Positions 33,867 through 47,765 of a stretch of DNA of 64,000 nt are shown piece after piece. Origin of the DNA: Eunapius fragilis (Eukaryota > Porifera > Demospongiae > Spongillida > Spongillidae); NCBI GenBank assembly GCA_963681505.1, contig OY811981.1:3505875-3569874 (forward strand), written 5' to 3'. The stretch's first letter is position 1. Each line of letters begins with the position of its first letter. The position numbers and the translations under genes are program-made. Under the pieces are notes generated by a model. The model did not search any database, was not told the origin of the DNA, and saw only the letters and a list, made by a program, of their open reading frames with translations.

Positions 33867-34060
33867 AGTTGCCATGGATATTCTGAAAAGAGTGCCTGCA
33901 TGTGTCCATACAACATTACACGTAACGAATTCGTTCTGTTAATAGCTCACCTGATATGGACACGCCCCATCAATGTAGTGCAGAACCTCAGTGCACGACT
34001 GAAAAGCTGAGTTGCTATGGATATTCAGAAAAGTGCCTGTGCCCATACAAGATATAATTG
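33867..34060. repeat. Direct duplication of a ~50-bp block upstream of TspO-like gene A
   Basis: GAGTTGCCATGGATATTCTG with AAAAGAGTGCCTG at 33867 recurs as GAGTTGCTATGGATATTCAG with AAAAGTGCCTG at 34010, each followed by CCATACAA. A poly-C tract lies just upstream, near 33810-33840. Confidence 0.75.
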
Positions 34061-34259
34061 GGGCGTATTGTCCCCACAAATTCAAATCATACCAATTAAC
34101 ACCTGTACATGTACACGTGCACGGATTCATTTACGAACACACAGGCGAAGTGTTAACTCGTTGCGTAATAGCGGGTAATTAAAAACGGTGATGCATGCGC
34201 GGGCATGTGTAGGGTTACGTAATGAACCATCATAGACGCGGAGCCGCCTAGTAACCGCC

Positions 34260-34266
34260 TATATAA
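34260..34266 (+). promoter_or_regulatory. TATA box of TspO-like gene A
   Basis: TATATAA about 43 bp upstream of the ATG at 34309. This implies a very short 5' UTR. Confidence 0.5.
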
Positions 34267-34308
34267 TGCAACGGAATTGTTTGCAAATTAATACCAAAAA
34301 AGACGGAG

Positions 34309-35253
34309 ATGGATTCCAAGCGAAGTCTGGTCGACGGGTCGCCCAAGCCCAACTTGACCCCAAAATGGCGGGCCATCGAGATCGTTTCGTTGGTCGTAAC
34401 CACAGTTGTCATCGCAGCAACATTTGCTGTCAATGGTCTGTCCTCAACTGGAAGTGCTATCGACTACGGATTCAAGAACGTAACGAAAGCCGTCTCCGAC
34501 ATGTTCTACAGCCAAATCACACCAGCCGGTTTCACGTTTATCATCTGGGGTTTCATCTACACGTGGCAGGTATTGTGGCTTGTGTACGCGTGGTCCTTCG
34601 TCTTCAGACCCGCAGCGGTTCGGACCATCTCCCTGTGGGCGTACTGGACGTACGCGCTAGCCAACCTCTGCAACATCACGTGGATATACCTGTGGGGGAA
34701 CGAGCTGATCAAAGCTTCGTTGGGATTACTATTTCCGTTCGACATTTTCAACTACACAACGGTAGTACTGCTGTGGTTGCACTTCTACAAGCACGCTGAA
34801 ATTATACGGAAATCCTCAAGGGCAGATTACTGGCTTACCTGGTTCCTGCCTGTGAATGGAGTCATGTTCTACGCCACTTGGGTGACCATAGCAACACTTG
34901 CTAACTTAGCGTCGGTTCTTCAATACTACACCGATCTCAGCCCCGCCGATAGCGGCACGGTGTGCTTGGCACTTCTCACGGTGATCGTGGTGACCTATTT
35001 TATTCTCGAAAACACCATATTGGATCGATTCACTCGATATGTGTTTTCCGTCTACCCTGTTGTTGTGTGGGCACTAATTGGAATCGTAACGGAACACTGG
35101 GGCAAAGAAGGTCAACGCCGAAACGCTGTCTTCACCCTGGTATTGCTAATCGTGGTATTAGTTCATGTTGTGGCAAGAGTCATCCTCTTCATCGCATTCA
35201 CCATATGGCGTCCGAAGGCAACGTATCAAGCGGAAAAAAAGGTGTATGTTTAG
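34309..35253 (+). CDS. TspO/MBR-related multispan membrane protein A
   Basis: Single-exon frame of 314 residues starting MDSKRSLVDGSPKPNLTPKW. About eight hydrophobic spans follow. The signature QITPAGFTFIIWGFIYTWQ, near residue 70, is the P-x-x-F-x-I-W-G motif of tryptophan-rich TspO/MBR-like proteins, and many further Trp and Tyr residues lie in the helices. It is longer than classical TspO (about 160-190 residues), so membership is by motif and hydropathy. A clear paralog lies in opposite orientation at 43219-44184, sharing VLWLVYAWSF, YWLTW, SVLQYY, ENTI-DRF-RYV-SVYPVV and FTIWRP. The lack of introns in both fits either retroposition followed by duplication or an intronless ancestor. Ligand and function are unknown. 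Confidence 0.8.
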   Translation: MDSKRSLVDGSPKPNLTPKWRAIEIVSLVVTTVVIAATFAVNGLSSTGSAIDYGFKNVTKAVSDMFYSQITPAGFTFIIWGFIYTWQVLWLVYAWSFVFRPAAVRTISLWAYWTYALANLCNITWIYLWGNELIKASLGLLFPFDIFNYTTVVLLWLHFYKHAEIIRKSSRADYWLTWFLPVNGVMFYATWVTIATLANLASVLQYYTDLSPADSGTVCLALLTVIVVTYFILENTILDRFTRYVFSVYPVVVWALIGIVTEHWGKEGQRRNAVFTLVLLIVVLVHVVARVILFIAFTIWRPKATYQAEKKVYV

Positions 35254-35357
35254 CTAGGAGCAAATGATTATAAATGATGTGCTTGCGTGTGTTTTTATCG
35301 CTAATTAATCATTGCATATTGTCCTTCGTGTCATTCAGGGGCTGCTCAATTGACAAA

Positions 35358-35546
35358 GTAGGGTAGATTAAGGTATGTTCGCCACCCTTCACTTCAAACG
35401 CGGCGCCAAGACGTATCTTACGCTCCAAGTAGTAGTATTTCCATTTTGTGCCGAGAGATAAAACCGTAAGATACGTCTTGGCGCCGCGTTTGAAGTGATC
35501 GGTGGCGAACACTCCCCAATGGCGAATATACCTTAATCTACCCTAC
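35358..35546. mobile_element. Foldback MITE with GTAGGGTAGATTAAGG ends
   Basis: Ends GTAGGGTAGATTAAGGTAT and ATACCTTAATCTACCCTAC. Inner arms ACTTCAAACGCGGCGCCAAG plus ACGTATCTTACG pair with their complement at 35466-35498. About 189 bp, no coding capacity, 105 bp downstream of TspO-like gene A. Confidence 0.92.
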
Positions 35547-35921
35547 ATCATGCAGAGCGAGAGGTTATTAGTACACTCCTTCAAGGTTTTGAGTTTCTCA
35601 TCACAATTTCCACCCCCGAAGAAACCTCAAAACTTTAAATATCAGTTGACTGCTCCCGAGAGAAATACAGAGCCTTTGTACGTTTTAAAAATATAGCTTT
35701 GAAAAATTGCTTCCATTTCTCACAGAAGTCTTATTGGCCTGGATCGCATTATTCTTTCCACCCCATTTGATGCCTACCTCTCGTCTGATGGAGTGGGGCT
35801 GAGCCGCTGAGGTGCTGTTGGTATAATGCGTGTTAGAAAAAGTGCCCATGCATGGTTCCACAAATAAATATATAATCTTGAATGCTTCAACAATGGTTGA
35901 TTGTGGCGCAATGAAAATGAC

Positions 35922-38331
35922 TGTAGTAACTGTAATTGATTATTAACGGTAGACTACGGGGCAATAGAGCCTTCTCGACAAGTTAACAGGCACGTGAGAC
36001 AGACTCTTTTAAGTGCTGGAATTGTATACACAACCAATTTTTTTACAACCTGTATCAGGATGTATTTCCCAACAGAGTATGTACCAATTGTTGAAAAATG
36101 CGTATCCTTAGGGAAATACATCCTGATACAGGTTGTAAAAAATTTGGCTGTGTAAGTGTTGTTAATTGGCAACCCGGAGTTAGATAGCTGGAATATAGAG
36201 GCTCACCCTTCACTAACTGTCTTCTGGACTGGGTCATTCCGTGTATGGTGTTGTTATACATTGTGCTTGTATAACTGTTGTGTGTGTTTACAAGTCGATA
36301 TGCTACACTGGCGACGAGGGTGGGATTGTGGAGTTGTGCCGGCCCCTGCCATCTTCCAACGAACCATGGAGGGAGTATTGCGGGGTATTCCACATATACA
36401 TGTGTACATTGACGATATTTTAGTTGCAGATTGAACTGAAAAGGAGGACTTAGTGACCTTGGAGAAGGTGATGTCAAGATTAGGAGAGCGTGGCATCAAA
36501 TTGAAGAAAACAAGTGCAAATGTATGCTGCCTAGTGTGGAGTATCTTGGTTACCATATCTCAGGAGAGGGGATCAGCCTTACTACGGAAAAGCGCAGAGC
36601 TAAAATGGATGCACCAGTGCCTGAAGACATCTCACAGCTGAAGTCTTTTTTTGGGGTTGGTGAACTATTACGCAAAATTTTTGCCTTGTCTTGCAGACAA
36701 GTTGGCACCACTGTACAAGCTGCTCACCAAACACCAACCATGAAGCTGGGGAGCAGATCAGGCAGCGGCATTCCAGAAGGCTAAGTCTCAGCTCACCTCA
36801 GATGTCTTGGTGGTCCACTTTGATCCCTCAAAGAAAATTGCCCTCTCATGTGATGCCTCTCCTTATGGAACCGGAGCGGTGTTATCATACTTGCAGGAAG
36901 ATGGGTCAGACAGATCGAGACCAATAGCGTATGCATCACGGTCTTTGGCACCTGCAGAGAAGAACTACATGTATTCAGGATGTAGTATGGGGTGAAAAGA
37001 AGTTTCACCATTACCTGTTTGGTAGACAGTTTCTTGTGTACTCAGATCACAAACTGCTGCAGTTTCTCTTCAGTGTGACAAAACCAGTGCCAACTATGGC
37101 CTCTTCCAGGATACAAAGATGGGCACTAACTTTGAGTGCGTACAACTACCAGATGGTGTTCAGAGCAGGCAAGAATCAAGGCAATGCTGATGGGCTAAGT
37201 AGATTGCCTTTAGTGGAGGCCCCGGAAGAGGTCATTACACCTGGGGATACAATACTCATGCTGCAGGCTTTCTCTGACACAAGCTCGGTGGTTACAGCTA
37301 CATCTTTTTGACTTTGGATAGGCAAAGTCCCGGTGCTCTCAGTGGTCAAGAGAATGGTGCTTCATGGATGGAGGACACAGTGAACGAACAATTCAAGCCT
37401 TATGAGTGCAGGAAGTGAACTAAGTGTGGAAGATTGGTGTATCCTTTGGGGAAGTCGTGTAGTGGTACCTCCACCTGGAAGGGCACCAATAATCAAGATG
37501 CTTCATGATGGCCATCCGGGTGTTTCTTGAATGAAATCTCTGGCCAGCAGTGTGGTGGGGTGGCCAGGACTTGGTGCTGAACTTGAAGCAAAGGTGAAAT
37601 CATCTGAGGCTTGCCAAGTAAATAGTAGGTCCCCATCTATGTCCCCACTGCATCCTTGGGAGTGGCCTACAAAACCCAGGTCTCGCATTCATGTTGATTT
37701 TTGTGGCCCAGTGGATGCTGGGAAAGTTACTGCTGTGCTGGGTCCATTGACATTGATTGTAATGTTTGATGATGGCACAGAAACCCGTTATCATGTTGAC
37801 CATGTTAAGATTACTGGAGGAGAGAGGAACTCTGGAACATTTCTGCAGCCAGAATTGGACCCTCTGCCAATCATTGTAACTACTGCAGACAGACAAGCTG
37901 ATTTACCACAGGCACCAGCCCCTCCCATCGCAGAAGTCGAGCTGGATCCTGACCCTGTAGTAGACAAGGCTCCTCCAGTAGTCGGTCTTGAAGCTGTCCC
38001 TTTCCACCCTGGCATTCTACTCCTCCTCACCAACCCCCGGAGCGTTATGGCTTATGAGGGGAGCAGTGTAGTAACTGTAATTGATTATTAAACGGTAGAC
38101 TATGGGGCTGCAATAGAGCTTTCTTGACAAATTAACAGGCACTTGAGACTGACTCTTTTAAGTGCTGGAATTGTAATTATCAGTCAGTTGGCAACCCGGA
38201 GTTAGATAGCTGGACTATCGAGGCTCACCCTTCACTAACTGTCTTCTGGACATGGTCATTTCGTGTATGGTGGTGTTATACATTGTGCTTGTATAACTGT
38301 TGTGTGTGTGTTTACAAGTTGATATGCTACA
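35922..38331 (+). mobile_element. Ty3/Gypsy-like LTR retrotransposon fossil
   Basis: Left LTR 35922-36307 (it contains a MITE) and right LTR 38067-38331. Both begin TGTAGTAACTGTAATTG and end GATATGCTACA. Between them, in order, are recognisable reverse transcriptase (YIDDILVAD), RNase H (LSCDASPYGTGAVLSY and YSDHK) and integrase remnants. The copy is broken, with roughly ten interruptions, and shorter than a whole element. The LTRs differ at around one base in ten, which points to an old insertion. No perfect target duplication was seen. Confidence 0.88.
36027..36154. mobile_element. Foldback MITE inside the left LTR
   Basis: About 128 bp, ends TACACAACCAATT and the related TTGGCTGTGTA. Arms ACAACCTGTATCAGGATGTA with TTTCCC pair perfectly with the right side. 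The loop, 36085-36111, is identical over 27 bases to the ISL2EU transposase gene at 29785-29811. The right LTR lacks this insert, so it came after the retroelement. Confidence 0.9.
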
Positions 38332-40267
38332 ACAACAATTCGAATTCTTAGTATTTTGTAAGGTCATTTAGAATTAAATTTCAAATAAAACTCAAGATTG
38401 TCGCTGATGTATGGCGACCTCTCTATATGGTTAGTTTCAATTGTGCATGAAGAAAAGCGACTGCTGTGATGTTGCAACCCAGTGATGCCTCTCATTTATG
38501 AACCCTCTGCAGAGCAACCCATCATATATGGGGTGTAACAATTTCCACACGCACATGCACTTTGGATTGGAGCTGATACATACTCCGGGGGGGGGGGGGG
38601 GGGATAAAGATTCTATTTGACGCTTTGCATGGGATTGGAGACATTTGAGATCAGCTGACCTTTCACTCTATGAAGAATTTGCGGACGGCTTGTCCTTTCG
38701 TAAATACAGATGCAAAGGGAAGCTGCCACCCATGGAAGGAATTGCATTTCACTTTCACCTTTTGATAAAGCAGGTTGAGATGATTATTGAGTGTCTCCAG
38801 CAATATACATGCACACATGCATGCAGTTATAATCAGGGGTCAGATTGATATATCATCTGCTATTGATGAGCACTTTGAAAATGTCATCCCTCATTAGTTG
38901 GATAAGACTGAGGATATCCTGGATGCTTTGTCAAGGTGTCTCAAAATGACTCATTGCATGTATATGCTGGTCCTACCTTTGTTCTAACAAAATTGACATT
39001 TTTCATTTTCAAGGAAAAATCAATCCTAATAACAGTTTCAATCACAACTGACAGCTTTGGAAGAGCATTGTATGATGGCTGATGCAAGATGAATTAAGTT
39101 CGCGTAATGACACACATCACAGAAATGAAGATCATGTCATGATGAGGGTACAAAAACATTAGAGCTAGTGTCACTACTCAAAGGCCAGCTGTGTAAGCAG
39201 CAGCCAGTTTTGTTGAAATCTTGTGCAGATGTAGGGGATCACGATTAATGAGGCAAAATTTATTATTGAATAAAGTTCCCAATTCTGTTGGAGACAAAAC
39301 CATCTTGTCTCACTTTGATAGCATGATGTCACAACTGTACCCGACTCCTTATCAAATGACTAATTAACATTTGCCATTTTATTCATCGTGGCCTAAGGTT
39401 ATAAAAGCATACGTGCAAGTTCATGCTTGACGAATGATTAGTTTTTTAATGGGATTTCAGATGACAGGAAAAAACGTTACTTTTTCAAGTATAATGTTCA
39501 GTGATGATATTTGTAGCTTTAAAGTCAGAGGCTATGCGACTGCAATCACGGGATTGCCAATTACTTGTGAGGAATGAATGCATTCATGATGAGTGGGCAT
39601 GCATGCGGCTATTTCATGCAGCATAGCTCTTCGTTCCGTGTGTTTCGTGCTTAATCCTTATAAATTCATTCAGCTCCGTGAAATAGACCTATAACCATGC
39701 AGAGCATCTCTAAAGTTATGAGGGTTTAGTGTTTTGTGTTTAAACACCACAAAATATCAGATTTCATTCAAACGATGCATGTAATTGGTTAGTTTCTTAA
39801 AGTATTCGGAACTAAAATCATTATGGCTCTGTAGTTATTACATGCAATCATATCAGATGCATGTACAGCATCATATGTTAAGTGATTCATTTCTGTCACG
39901 CAGTGACAGAATGAGGATTGGGGAAATATTCAGAGGACCTGCATGGCAAGGGTCATAAAGCTTACACTGCATGCATGGCTTCATACATGTTGCAAGTGCT
40001 GAGAATACACCTTGATCGCATGCAATTACACAATGCAGCGCGCTGCTCGGTATATGATACGTACTAAACGTTCGCACTCGTGACCTTTCGGTGCATGGAT
40101 GAAATTCAGTTGCCGAAAGCGAGAAAAGCATGCATGCATGGGACTACATCCTATAGTCACTACTTACAGATTATATTGCTTGTATACAAATATATTCTGA
40201 ACCTCGTCTCCGCGTTTACACCAAATCAATAAATTTTCATCTCAATCAGTGCTGTATATTATTACAT
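38332..40267. other. 1.9 kb without a recognised gene
   Basis: AT-rich sequence with short open frames only. A G-run near 38587-38603 is low complexity. A 67-codon frame at 38645-38848 has no recognisable motif. Nothing else supportable was seen. Confidence 0.5.
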
Positions 40268-41079
40268 TTATTGTCCGAAATGCTTGACAATATAATAAAT
40301 ACCATACGCCGCCCCTGCTCCAATAATAAGAAGATATTCCATTATTCCAAGCCAACAGAAAACTTTCGAATACGCTTTCCATTCCTCAGACGCTCCTGAA
40401 GATCTGGCCTGCATGTGCATTAGAATGTATTGTAAGGGCATACGTTAATTTGCATATCAGATGGAGGTACAGTTTACACGCACCCTGCAAGCGCAGCAGA
40501 TGGAAGGCAAGAGGCAGACAAGAGCCAGAACGTTGCCTTGCAGGACGCAACAAACAGTTACTACGGCCAGTGTACATATCCATGAATTGCAGTAATTGCT
40601 GCTGTTTTGTCGAACGATCACGTGGTGATCACTTGGATGTTGCCGGTAACTAAGCACCTGGATAAACATAAACACAAGCCAGCTGAGGCATGCAACTGTA
40701 TGTGTCCTTTGGTGGCGATCGATAATAAGCATGCACATACCGGGGATTGTACGGCTGCCATACGCACACTGGGCCGAATCTGGTATTGCGACGGAGAAGG
40801 GAGAGACGATGCATATGGCGGCATTGGCCGCGGCTGCTCCACTATTACAGGTACCTGTCCTGGGAGCATCGTGCCAGACCACAGATAAAACGGTTGCAGT
40901 GGTTGGTTGCTGTCCGCCGCGGGTAGGGTGGGAGGAGGCGGAGGGCCCGGGTACGGTGGGGGCGGCTCCATGCGATAACCCGCGGAGGAGATGGAAGGTG
41001 GTCTCCTTTGAGCGGAGAAGTTACCCCCATCTTGACCAGAGTTAACGTATCGGAAGTTGGGTACGCCGGTATTATCCAT
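40268..41079 (-). CDS. CD225/dispanin-like membrane protein B
   Basis: Three exons on the minus strand, 41079-40741, 40657-40484 and 40408-40268, all joined in phase 0, give 217 residues. The start is the ATG of MDNTGVPNFRYVNSGQ. The N-terminal half is proline-rich (MEPPPPYPGPPPPPTLP, QPRPMPPYASSLPSPSQYQ). Exon 2 carries the first membrane span with clustered cysteines (WICTLAVVTVCCVLQ, CLLPSICCACR). Exon 3 begins ARSSGASEEWKAYSKVFCW, a short linker, and ends with the second span (GIMEYLLIIGAGAAYGIYYI) and tail VKHFGQ. Proline-rich tail, double-cysteine first span, linker with Ala/Ser/Lys and second span is the dispanin pattern. Introns are 83 and 75 bp. The partner and pathway cannot be told from the sequence. 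Confidence 0.75.
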
Positions 41080-41783
41080 CTTCAATGCTTAATTTGTTTT
41101 CCCCTAGTTCCCCGGTACCGGCCCGCGCCTGTACATGCCATGTATATAGAATCGAAGCTGCACATGCATGGTGGTTGCGTGTAAAATCAACTTACTTATG
41201 GCCGGATGCCTGATGATCAGTAATGTGTATATGCCGCGGGAAAACAACTGCGCAGCGGGAGGTCGTGCAATTTTATTCCTTTATTCACCGGCCGTTGATT
41301 TCGCCATTAGCCTCTATATGTATATCATCACCTTAAGTTAAGGCGTGGCAAAAAGGCCGGCGAGGGTAGCTATGGCTACCACAATCACATTATATATTGG
41401 CTATTAGCATAGCTAATAGATATTGACCTCGTTCCCAGGCCGTATTTTTATATTACGCTGAAACTTAGTGAACTAGTAATTTTGTTTGCAATCTTTCCGT
41501 ATACTAGTTTGATAGAGTGCTAGCGTATTCTGTTGAGTTCCGAGAAGTGGTGGCTTATTCACTTTCGTGTTCACCAACAAATCTCACACTGGTTGAAATT
41601 CTATGCAATCTTTATTAAAGAATTTGATATTTGTAGAGATGGCGTATACGTCAGCACCCGCATAACTTAACTGAGATTTATAAAGTCATGATACAACATC
41701 AAATGCACATGATAATCTACGCAATACATGATAAAAGCTCAGTATATGCTTGCATGCATGCCATATAGTTTATATATTGATCC

Positions 41784-43142
<1,359 letters not shown>

Positions 43143-43218
43143 CAATGACAAGCAAAACCTAAAACCGAGCTATAGCTCTAGACATCCAGATGGGCATTAT
43201 ATATACATACCCTACCAC

Positions 43219-44184
43219 TTACAGTTCGGATAGGTTTTCAGTTCCGTTTCGTTCCGTTTCCTCAACTAAATCGATCAATTCTCGTCTGTCCTCTTCGATG
43301 TTCGCCAGTCTTGTGCCCTGCGTAGCCATAGCAGGGCGCCAGATAGTGAATGTGACAATAAGAGCAATGCGCACAGCAGCTAGCGCGATGACCACAATTA
43401 ACAGCACGAGGGTGTAGATGGCATTTCTTCCTCGGTTGTCTTGGGACCAATGTGCTCCCAGCACAGCAATCAACCACCAAATTACAACTGGATACACGCA
43501 GATGACGTAACGTGCGAAACGATCGAAGATGGTGTTCTCTAGAACGAAGTAAGTCACTATGGTAACGGTGAGGAGCACTAATGATACTGTGCCGCTATTT
43601 GTGGCGCTTAACCCCGCAAAATATTGCAGTACAGCCGAAACGTTGGCAAAGGACAAGGCTGTCGTCCACGTAGCATAGAATCCGATCCCGTTTACGGCAA
43701 ATGTCCACGTAAGCCAATAGTCCACCCTCGAAGGTTCAGTGACGTCAGACGAACAGCGGCGGTGAAAGTGAAAGCACAGTAGACCCAGCGACGCGTAAAG
43801 GAAAACATTGATGGCGACATGAAGCACCAGTGCACCTCCTATGTAGTAATTTCCCCACAGATATAACCACGCGGCGCTCGAGGCATTAGCCAAAGCATAC
43901 AGCCAGTACACGCCGACGGCAATGGTCCTTTTAGCTTTGGTCCGACAGGCGAACGACCACGCGTAGCACAACCATAATACTTGCATAAGGATGATGACAT
44001 TCCAGATATAGAATGCGTAATCGGCGGGCGTGATTTGGGTGTAGTACTGGTCCGATACATCTTTCGTGCTATTTTTGAAGCCAGCTGAAGTGATAGGCGA
44101 TAGGCTTAGAAGGATAAGTATGACCACTCCTCCAGTGACCAATGAGGCCATAGACAAAGAGGCGAGCTCTAACCAGAAGGGCAT
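43219..44184 (-). CDS. TspO/MBR-related multispan membrane protein B
   Basis: Single-exon frame of 321 residues starting MPFWLELASLSMASLVTGG; it lacks the hydrophilic N-terminal extension of paralog A. The signature reads QITPADYAFYIWNVIILMQ, so the Gly after Pro-Ala and the Trp-Gly pair of A are changed to Asp and Trp-Asn. It shares VLWLCYAWSF, YWLTW, SVSLVLLTVTIVTYFVLENT and FTIWRP with A. The C-terminal tail is charged (LANIEEDRRELIDLVEETE), unlike A. The opposite orientation to A, 8 kb apart, suggests an inverted duplication followed by divergence. A first Met further inside cannot be excluded. Confidence 0.8.
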   Translation of the reverse strand: MPFWLELASLSMASLVTGGVVILILLSLSPITSAGFKNSTKDVSDQYYTQITPADYAFYIWNVIILMQVLWLCYAWSFACRTKAKRTIAVGVYWLYALANASSAAWLYLWGNYYIGGALVLHVAINVFLYASLGLLCFHFHRRCSSDVTEPSRVDYWLTWTFAVNGIGFYATWTTALSFANVSAVLQYFAGLSATNSGTVSLVLLTVTIVTYFVLENTIFDRFARYVICVYPVVIWWLIAVLGAHWSQDNRGRNAIYTLVLLIVVIALAAVRIALIVTFTIWRPAMATQGTRLANIEEDRRELIDLVEETERNGTENLSEL

Positions 44185-44702
44185 GAGTTCCGTTACTCAA
44201 CAGTAGACGAGGAGTTACTGATAAAACGCCTAGTGAATAACTCATATAGTGTGATATATTACATAACATCATTCTAATATATATACCGGCTAAAGTTGCC
44301 ACTTATAATTAGTTTGACCGTCCATTCCAATATACTTCCTCGATGCTGCCCCCACTATAATAACCAGTAGTCTAAGATAGGCAACTGACCATTGATTTGT
44401 TTTGGACGCTAATATAACCTTTTCAACCAGTAAATAAGTAAACATGGCTGATCGTGTAATAATTTTCACCAGCTCGCATGACCAACCCGGCTGCATATGG
44501 TTAGCACGTAATCACGCACCAGATATTCACCTATATCAACACGTCATATGTAAATGTTGCATAACTCCGGGAAAAAATTCGTCGGCTACGCTACCGAATG
44601 GATGGTCCCTGTATAGTAGGCAGCTTTTAGATAGACTACGATATTGAAATACATCACTTTATCACCGTTTAAAGCATCAAATAAAAAAAAAAAGGTTCAT
44701 TA

Positions 44703-45195
44703 TTTAAATTCAATATTTTGGACTTGATTCGGTACTGGGTTAATTTCTTCAATCTAGCTGTTTCTATGGGATTTGAAGCATCCATAACAACATTCCGCAT
44801 TTTCTTTCTGTGTTCCGTTCTCAAACTGCACTATTCTAACATTTTAACTCTGTTTACGTATAGCTTATGTGGTAGCAATTGAAAACTAGATTTAAGCGAT
44901 TCTCGAGTTCTCACTGGAAATAGTCATTATCTCTTTGACGGTGCAGTTGTAGTACTCTTTTGAAATATCTATTTTCTACGACGGGATACTTCAATTATTC
45001 ATTTATTCATTGTTTTTTTGATACCGCATGCCATGTAAAAAGAGTAAAATGTAATTGCAGAGAACGGAATACAGAAAAAAGCGGAAAGTTGGTATAGATG
45101 CATGCCTCAAATCCCATAGAAACGGACTACAGTAAAAAAAAAATCCACGCGGTACCGAATTGTGTCTAAAATATTGAGGCTCTTAAGAATTTAAA
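44703..45195. mobile_element. Foldback element, arms about 130-150 bp
   Basis: Outer arms TTTAAATTCAATATTTTGGAC and its relative GTCTAAAATATTGAGG with AATTTAAA; inner arms GTTTCTATGGGATTTGA, CATTCCGC(A)TTTTCTTTCTG and GTTCCGTTCTC pair with GAGAACGGAATACAG, AAAAGCGGAA and CAAATCCCATAGAAAC. The total is about 493 bp with no coding capacity. Confidence 0.88.
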
Positions 45196-46556
45196 ATCAG
45201 ATAAAACTTTATCCCAATATAGTAGACAGAAAAACCTTTCTACTCGTGCATGATTTTCGCTTAATTTGACTGTCACATTGCAATAGACGTCATAGATGCT
45301 GTCCCCCATTTTATTTACGTCTATGAAGGCAACGGGTGCGCGTAAAGCGTGATGGAATGCAATCCAATAGGATTGCGTAGGTCATTATCACTCACTCAGT
45401 AGAAATGTGATTATGAATTACTGGCGTTGTCTCATCATTCCGTCTCTAGAGGCGTTAAAGAGCTGGGCTCCGTGCAATGAGGCCAGAACAACTAATTGAA
45501 TTGGTTTTTAGGCCTAGAAGTTTTTGCCTTTGGCGTAATATTATGCCTGATACTGATTCAAAAATGGAAACCGAATGCGAAATGCGGCAAAAATACCTTG
45601 AAATCAGTACATACATGGAAATACATGTATGTAGATTCAGAACATGTAATTCACAATTTCGGTAACGGCTTCGAGACTATCATTCATCACCATTTAAAAT
45701 ACGTTGCAGCATCTCACTGCGTATAATATTGTTCAGAAACGTGCATGAGATTGTGCGGCATCAGAACCTGTTGAGGGAGAGGCAGATGAGCTGTCGTTCT
45801 GGTCCTCCGCCATGAACATACTCTAATATCTATGGATAGTGCAATGTCAATGTGTGTAAAATCCAACTTAAGATCGGATGTCAATGGCATAGTATTGAAC
45901 TTGGTGCTGAGCTGCAATTCAGTGCTGCTGAGGTATAGTCTATAATATAGGTGCCTCAACAATAGTATTGGGGAGCCTCGAACCCTTATTGTTGAATTGC
46001 AAGTACCGGAGGTTATATACTGAGGCCGATATACTGCTATATAGGGTGGCCATTGTACAAAAAAAACTGATTTTCTACTTCCTGAGCATCCCACACCAAT
46101 ATGGGTCAGCGACTTTATTGCATAGTTATGTACATGTACTACCTAGTATGTTTTATTTCTAGCTTGTAAGGTACGAGAGCTACAGCTGCGGGGTACAAAA
46201 ATGTCAGTGCCTGCCCGTAGGCAAGGGGGTGGCTTGGACACCCCTCCCCCCCCAGCTTTTAGGGCTACTCTATTTTTTTCTTTTTTTTTTTGCGTGGTTG
46301 CATAAGTGTTCGCAATGCATGTGTGCCCACAATAAAAGCTAGAGACAACGGACTACTTCGTAACATGCAAATGAGCATTACTATGTGATGTCACATCCGG
46401 AGTACAAAATAATCAGATCCTAAACTTGTATAAGAAGTTGTTTTGTACAAAGAATAAAATTAGTCTTCATGATTATAAATACTTTTCCTCAATATACTGT
46501 GAATTTATTACAATGTACATTTAGAGTTTTGGAAGAGAGGACTTTTAGTGCTGTTT
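45196..46556. other. 1.36 kb without a recognised gene
   Basis: Short open frames only. A C-run near 46242-46250 and a T-run near 46270-46290 are low complexity. Nothing else supportable was seen. Confidence 0.5.
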
Positions 46557-47721
46557 CTAGCATGTGTCGGATTTACTGCATGGCAGCACATTTCCAAGGA
46601 TGATGCCAAGTAGTGAAAGTATCAGGATCGTGATGAATATAACCTCTCCTGTCCTGGCAGCACACGAGTAATGTTTACGATATGCTACACGATGGAGTGC
46701 GTTTCTGACCAGTGTGTCCTCCTATGGAAGGAAACCAGCAAATAACACATATATGCATTACTTGTGCCTAATAAAGATGAATCTGGTTATGTGGGTCTGG
46801 GGATCATTACATGTCACATTTTAAAGATATGCATTCTTTCTTAGTGGGACGATATAGAATCCTTTACACTGATATTGGCTGTTTAGAGATAAGGCAGTTG
46901 ATACAGAGACCATTGCATGAAAGATTGGAAGTCACGATAAGAGTCATGAGCAGAGGAAAAAACCAGCCTAGTGATAACATTTTCTAAAATAATTATTTGC
47001 ATTCCTTTTTTGTTTTCGTGATGCCAGAGGGCCAGTACTGATATCTATCACTATCATCACAACGTTAAGCTGGATGTCTATAACCATATCCACTGACGAC
47101 AGATCCAAAAGTTGGGTTTACTTGGCGACAATCATGGGAGGTTTGACTCTGGTAGTATACAAGGCTGTGATAGAGGAAAGCTTGAATCCAATAGGGCCAT
47201 TTGAGGGAAGGTCTGGGTTGACTAATTGATATTTGAAGCAGACTAGTCAACTGGGGATGCGACTGTAGCCATTTACTGGAAGGCAAGTTCACGAATTGGA
47301 TACACTATCACTAGGCAACCATTGTGGTTTTTCCTCCAGACATGACGTTCATTGCAACTTCTGATATTTCATGCAAAGGGTCCATTGTGGTTTTCATTAT
47401 GTTTGAGATTTAGCAGATAAGATACAAGAATAAGAATTATGCATGCACATGGTTACATGGTATGGGCAAGTATATACATATTATCATTGATGAAAATGTA
47501 CACTAATGAGGAATCCATGAGAACATTAGTAACATTTTCAGCACACCTAACCATCCCAACATGAGCATAAATTCCACCTCAGAGTCCACACAACAGGGAG
47601 GTGTTATACAGAGTTTTGAATATCGATTATAAATGTTTAAAGCAGAAAATACAATGAACCTCACATAACTATTTTCATTTTTTTTTAAACATGTGAATAA
47701 ATACATGCATTGTATGCATGC

Positions 47722-47765
<44 letters not shown>

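Noticed and set aside
33573-34010. 145-codon frame with a proline run
   Set aside because: The proline run is a poly-C tract and the remainder has no recognisable similarity.
44444-44647. 67-codon frame starting MADRVIIFTSSHDQP
   Set aside because: Good start context but no recognisable motif, no splice partner and a length expected by chance.
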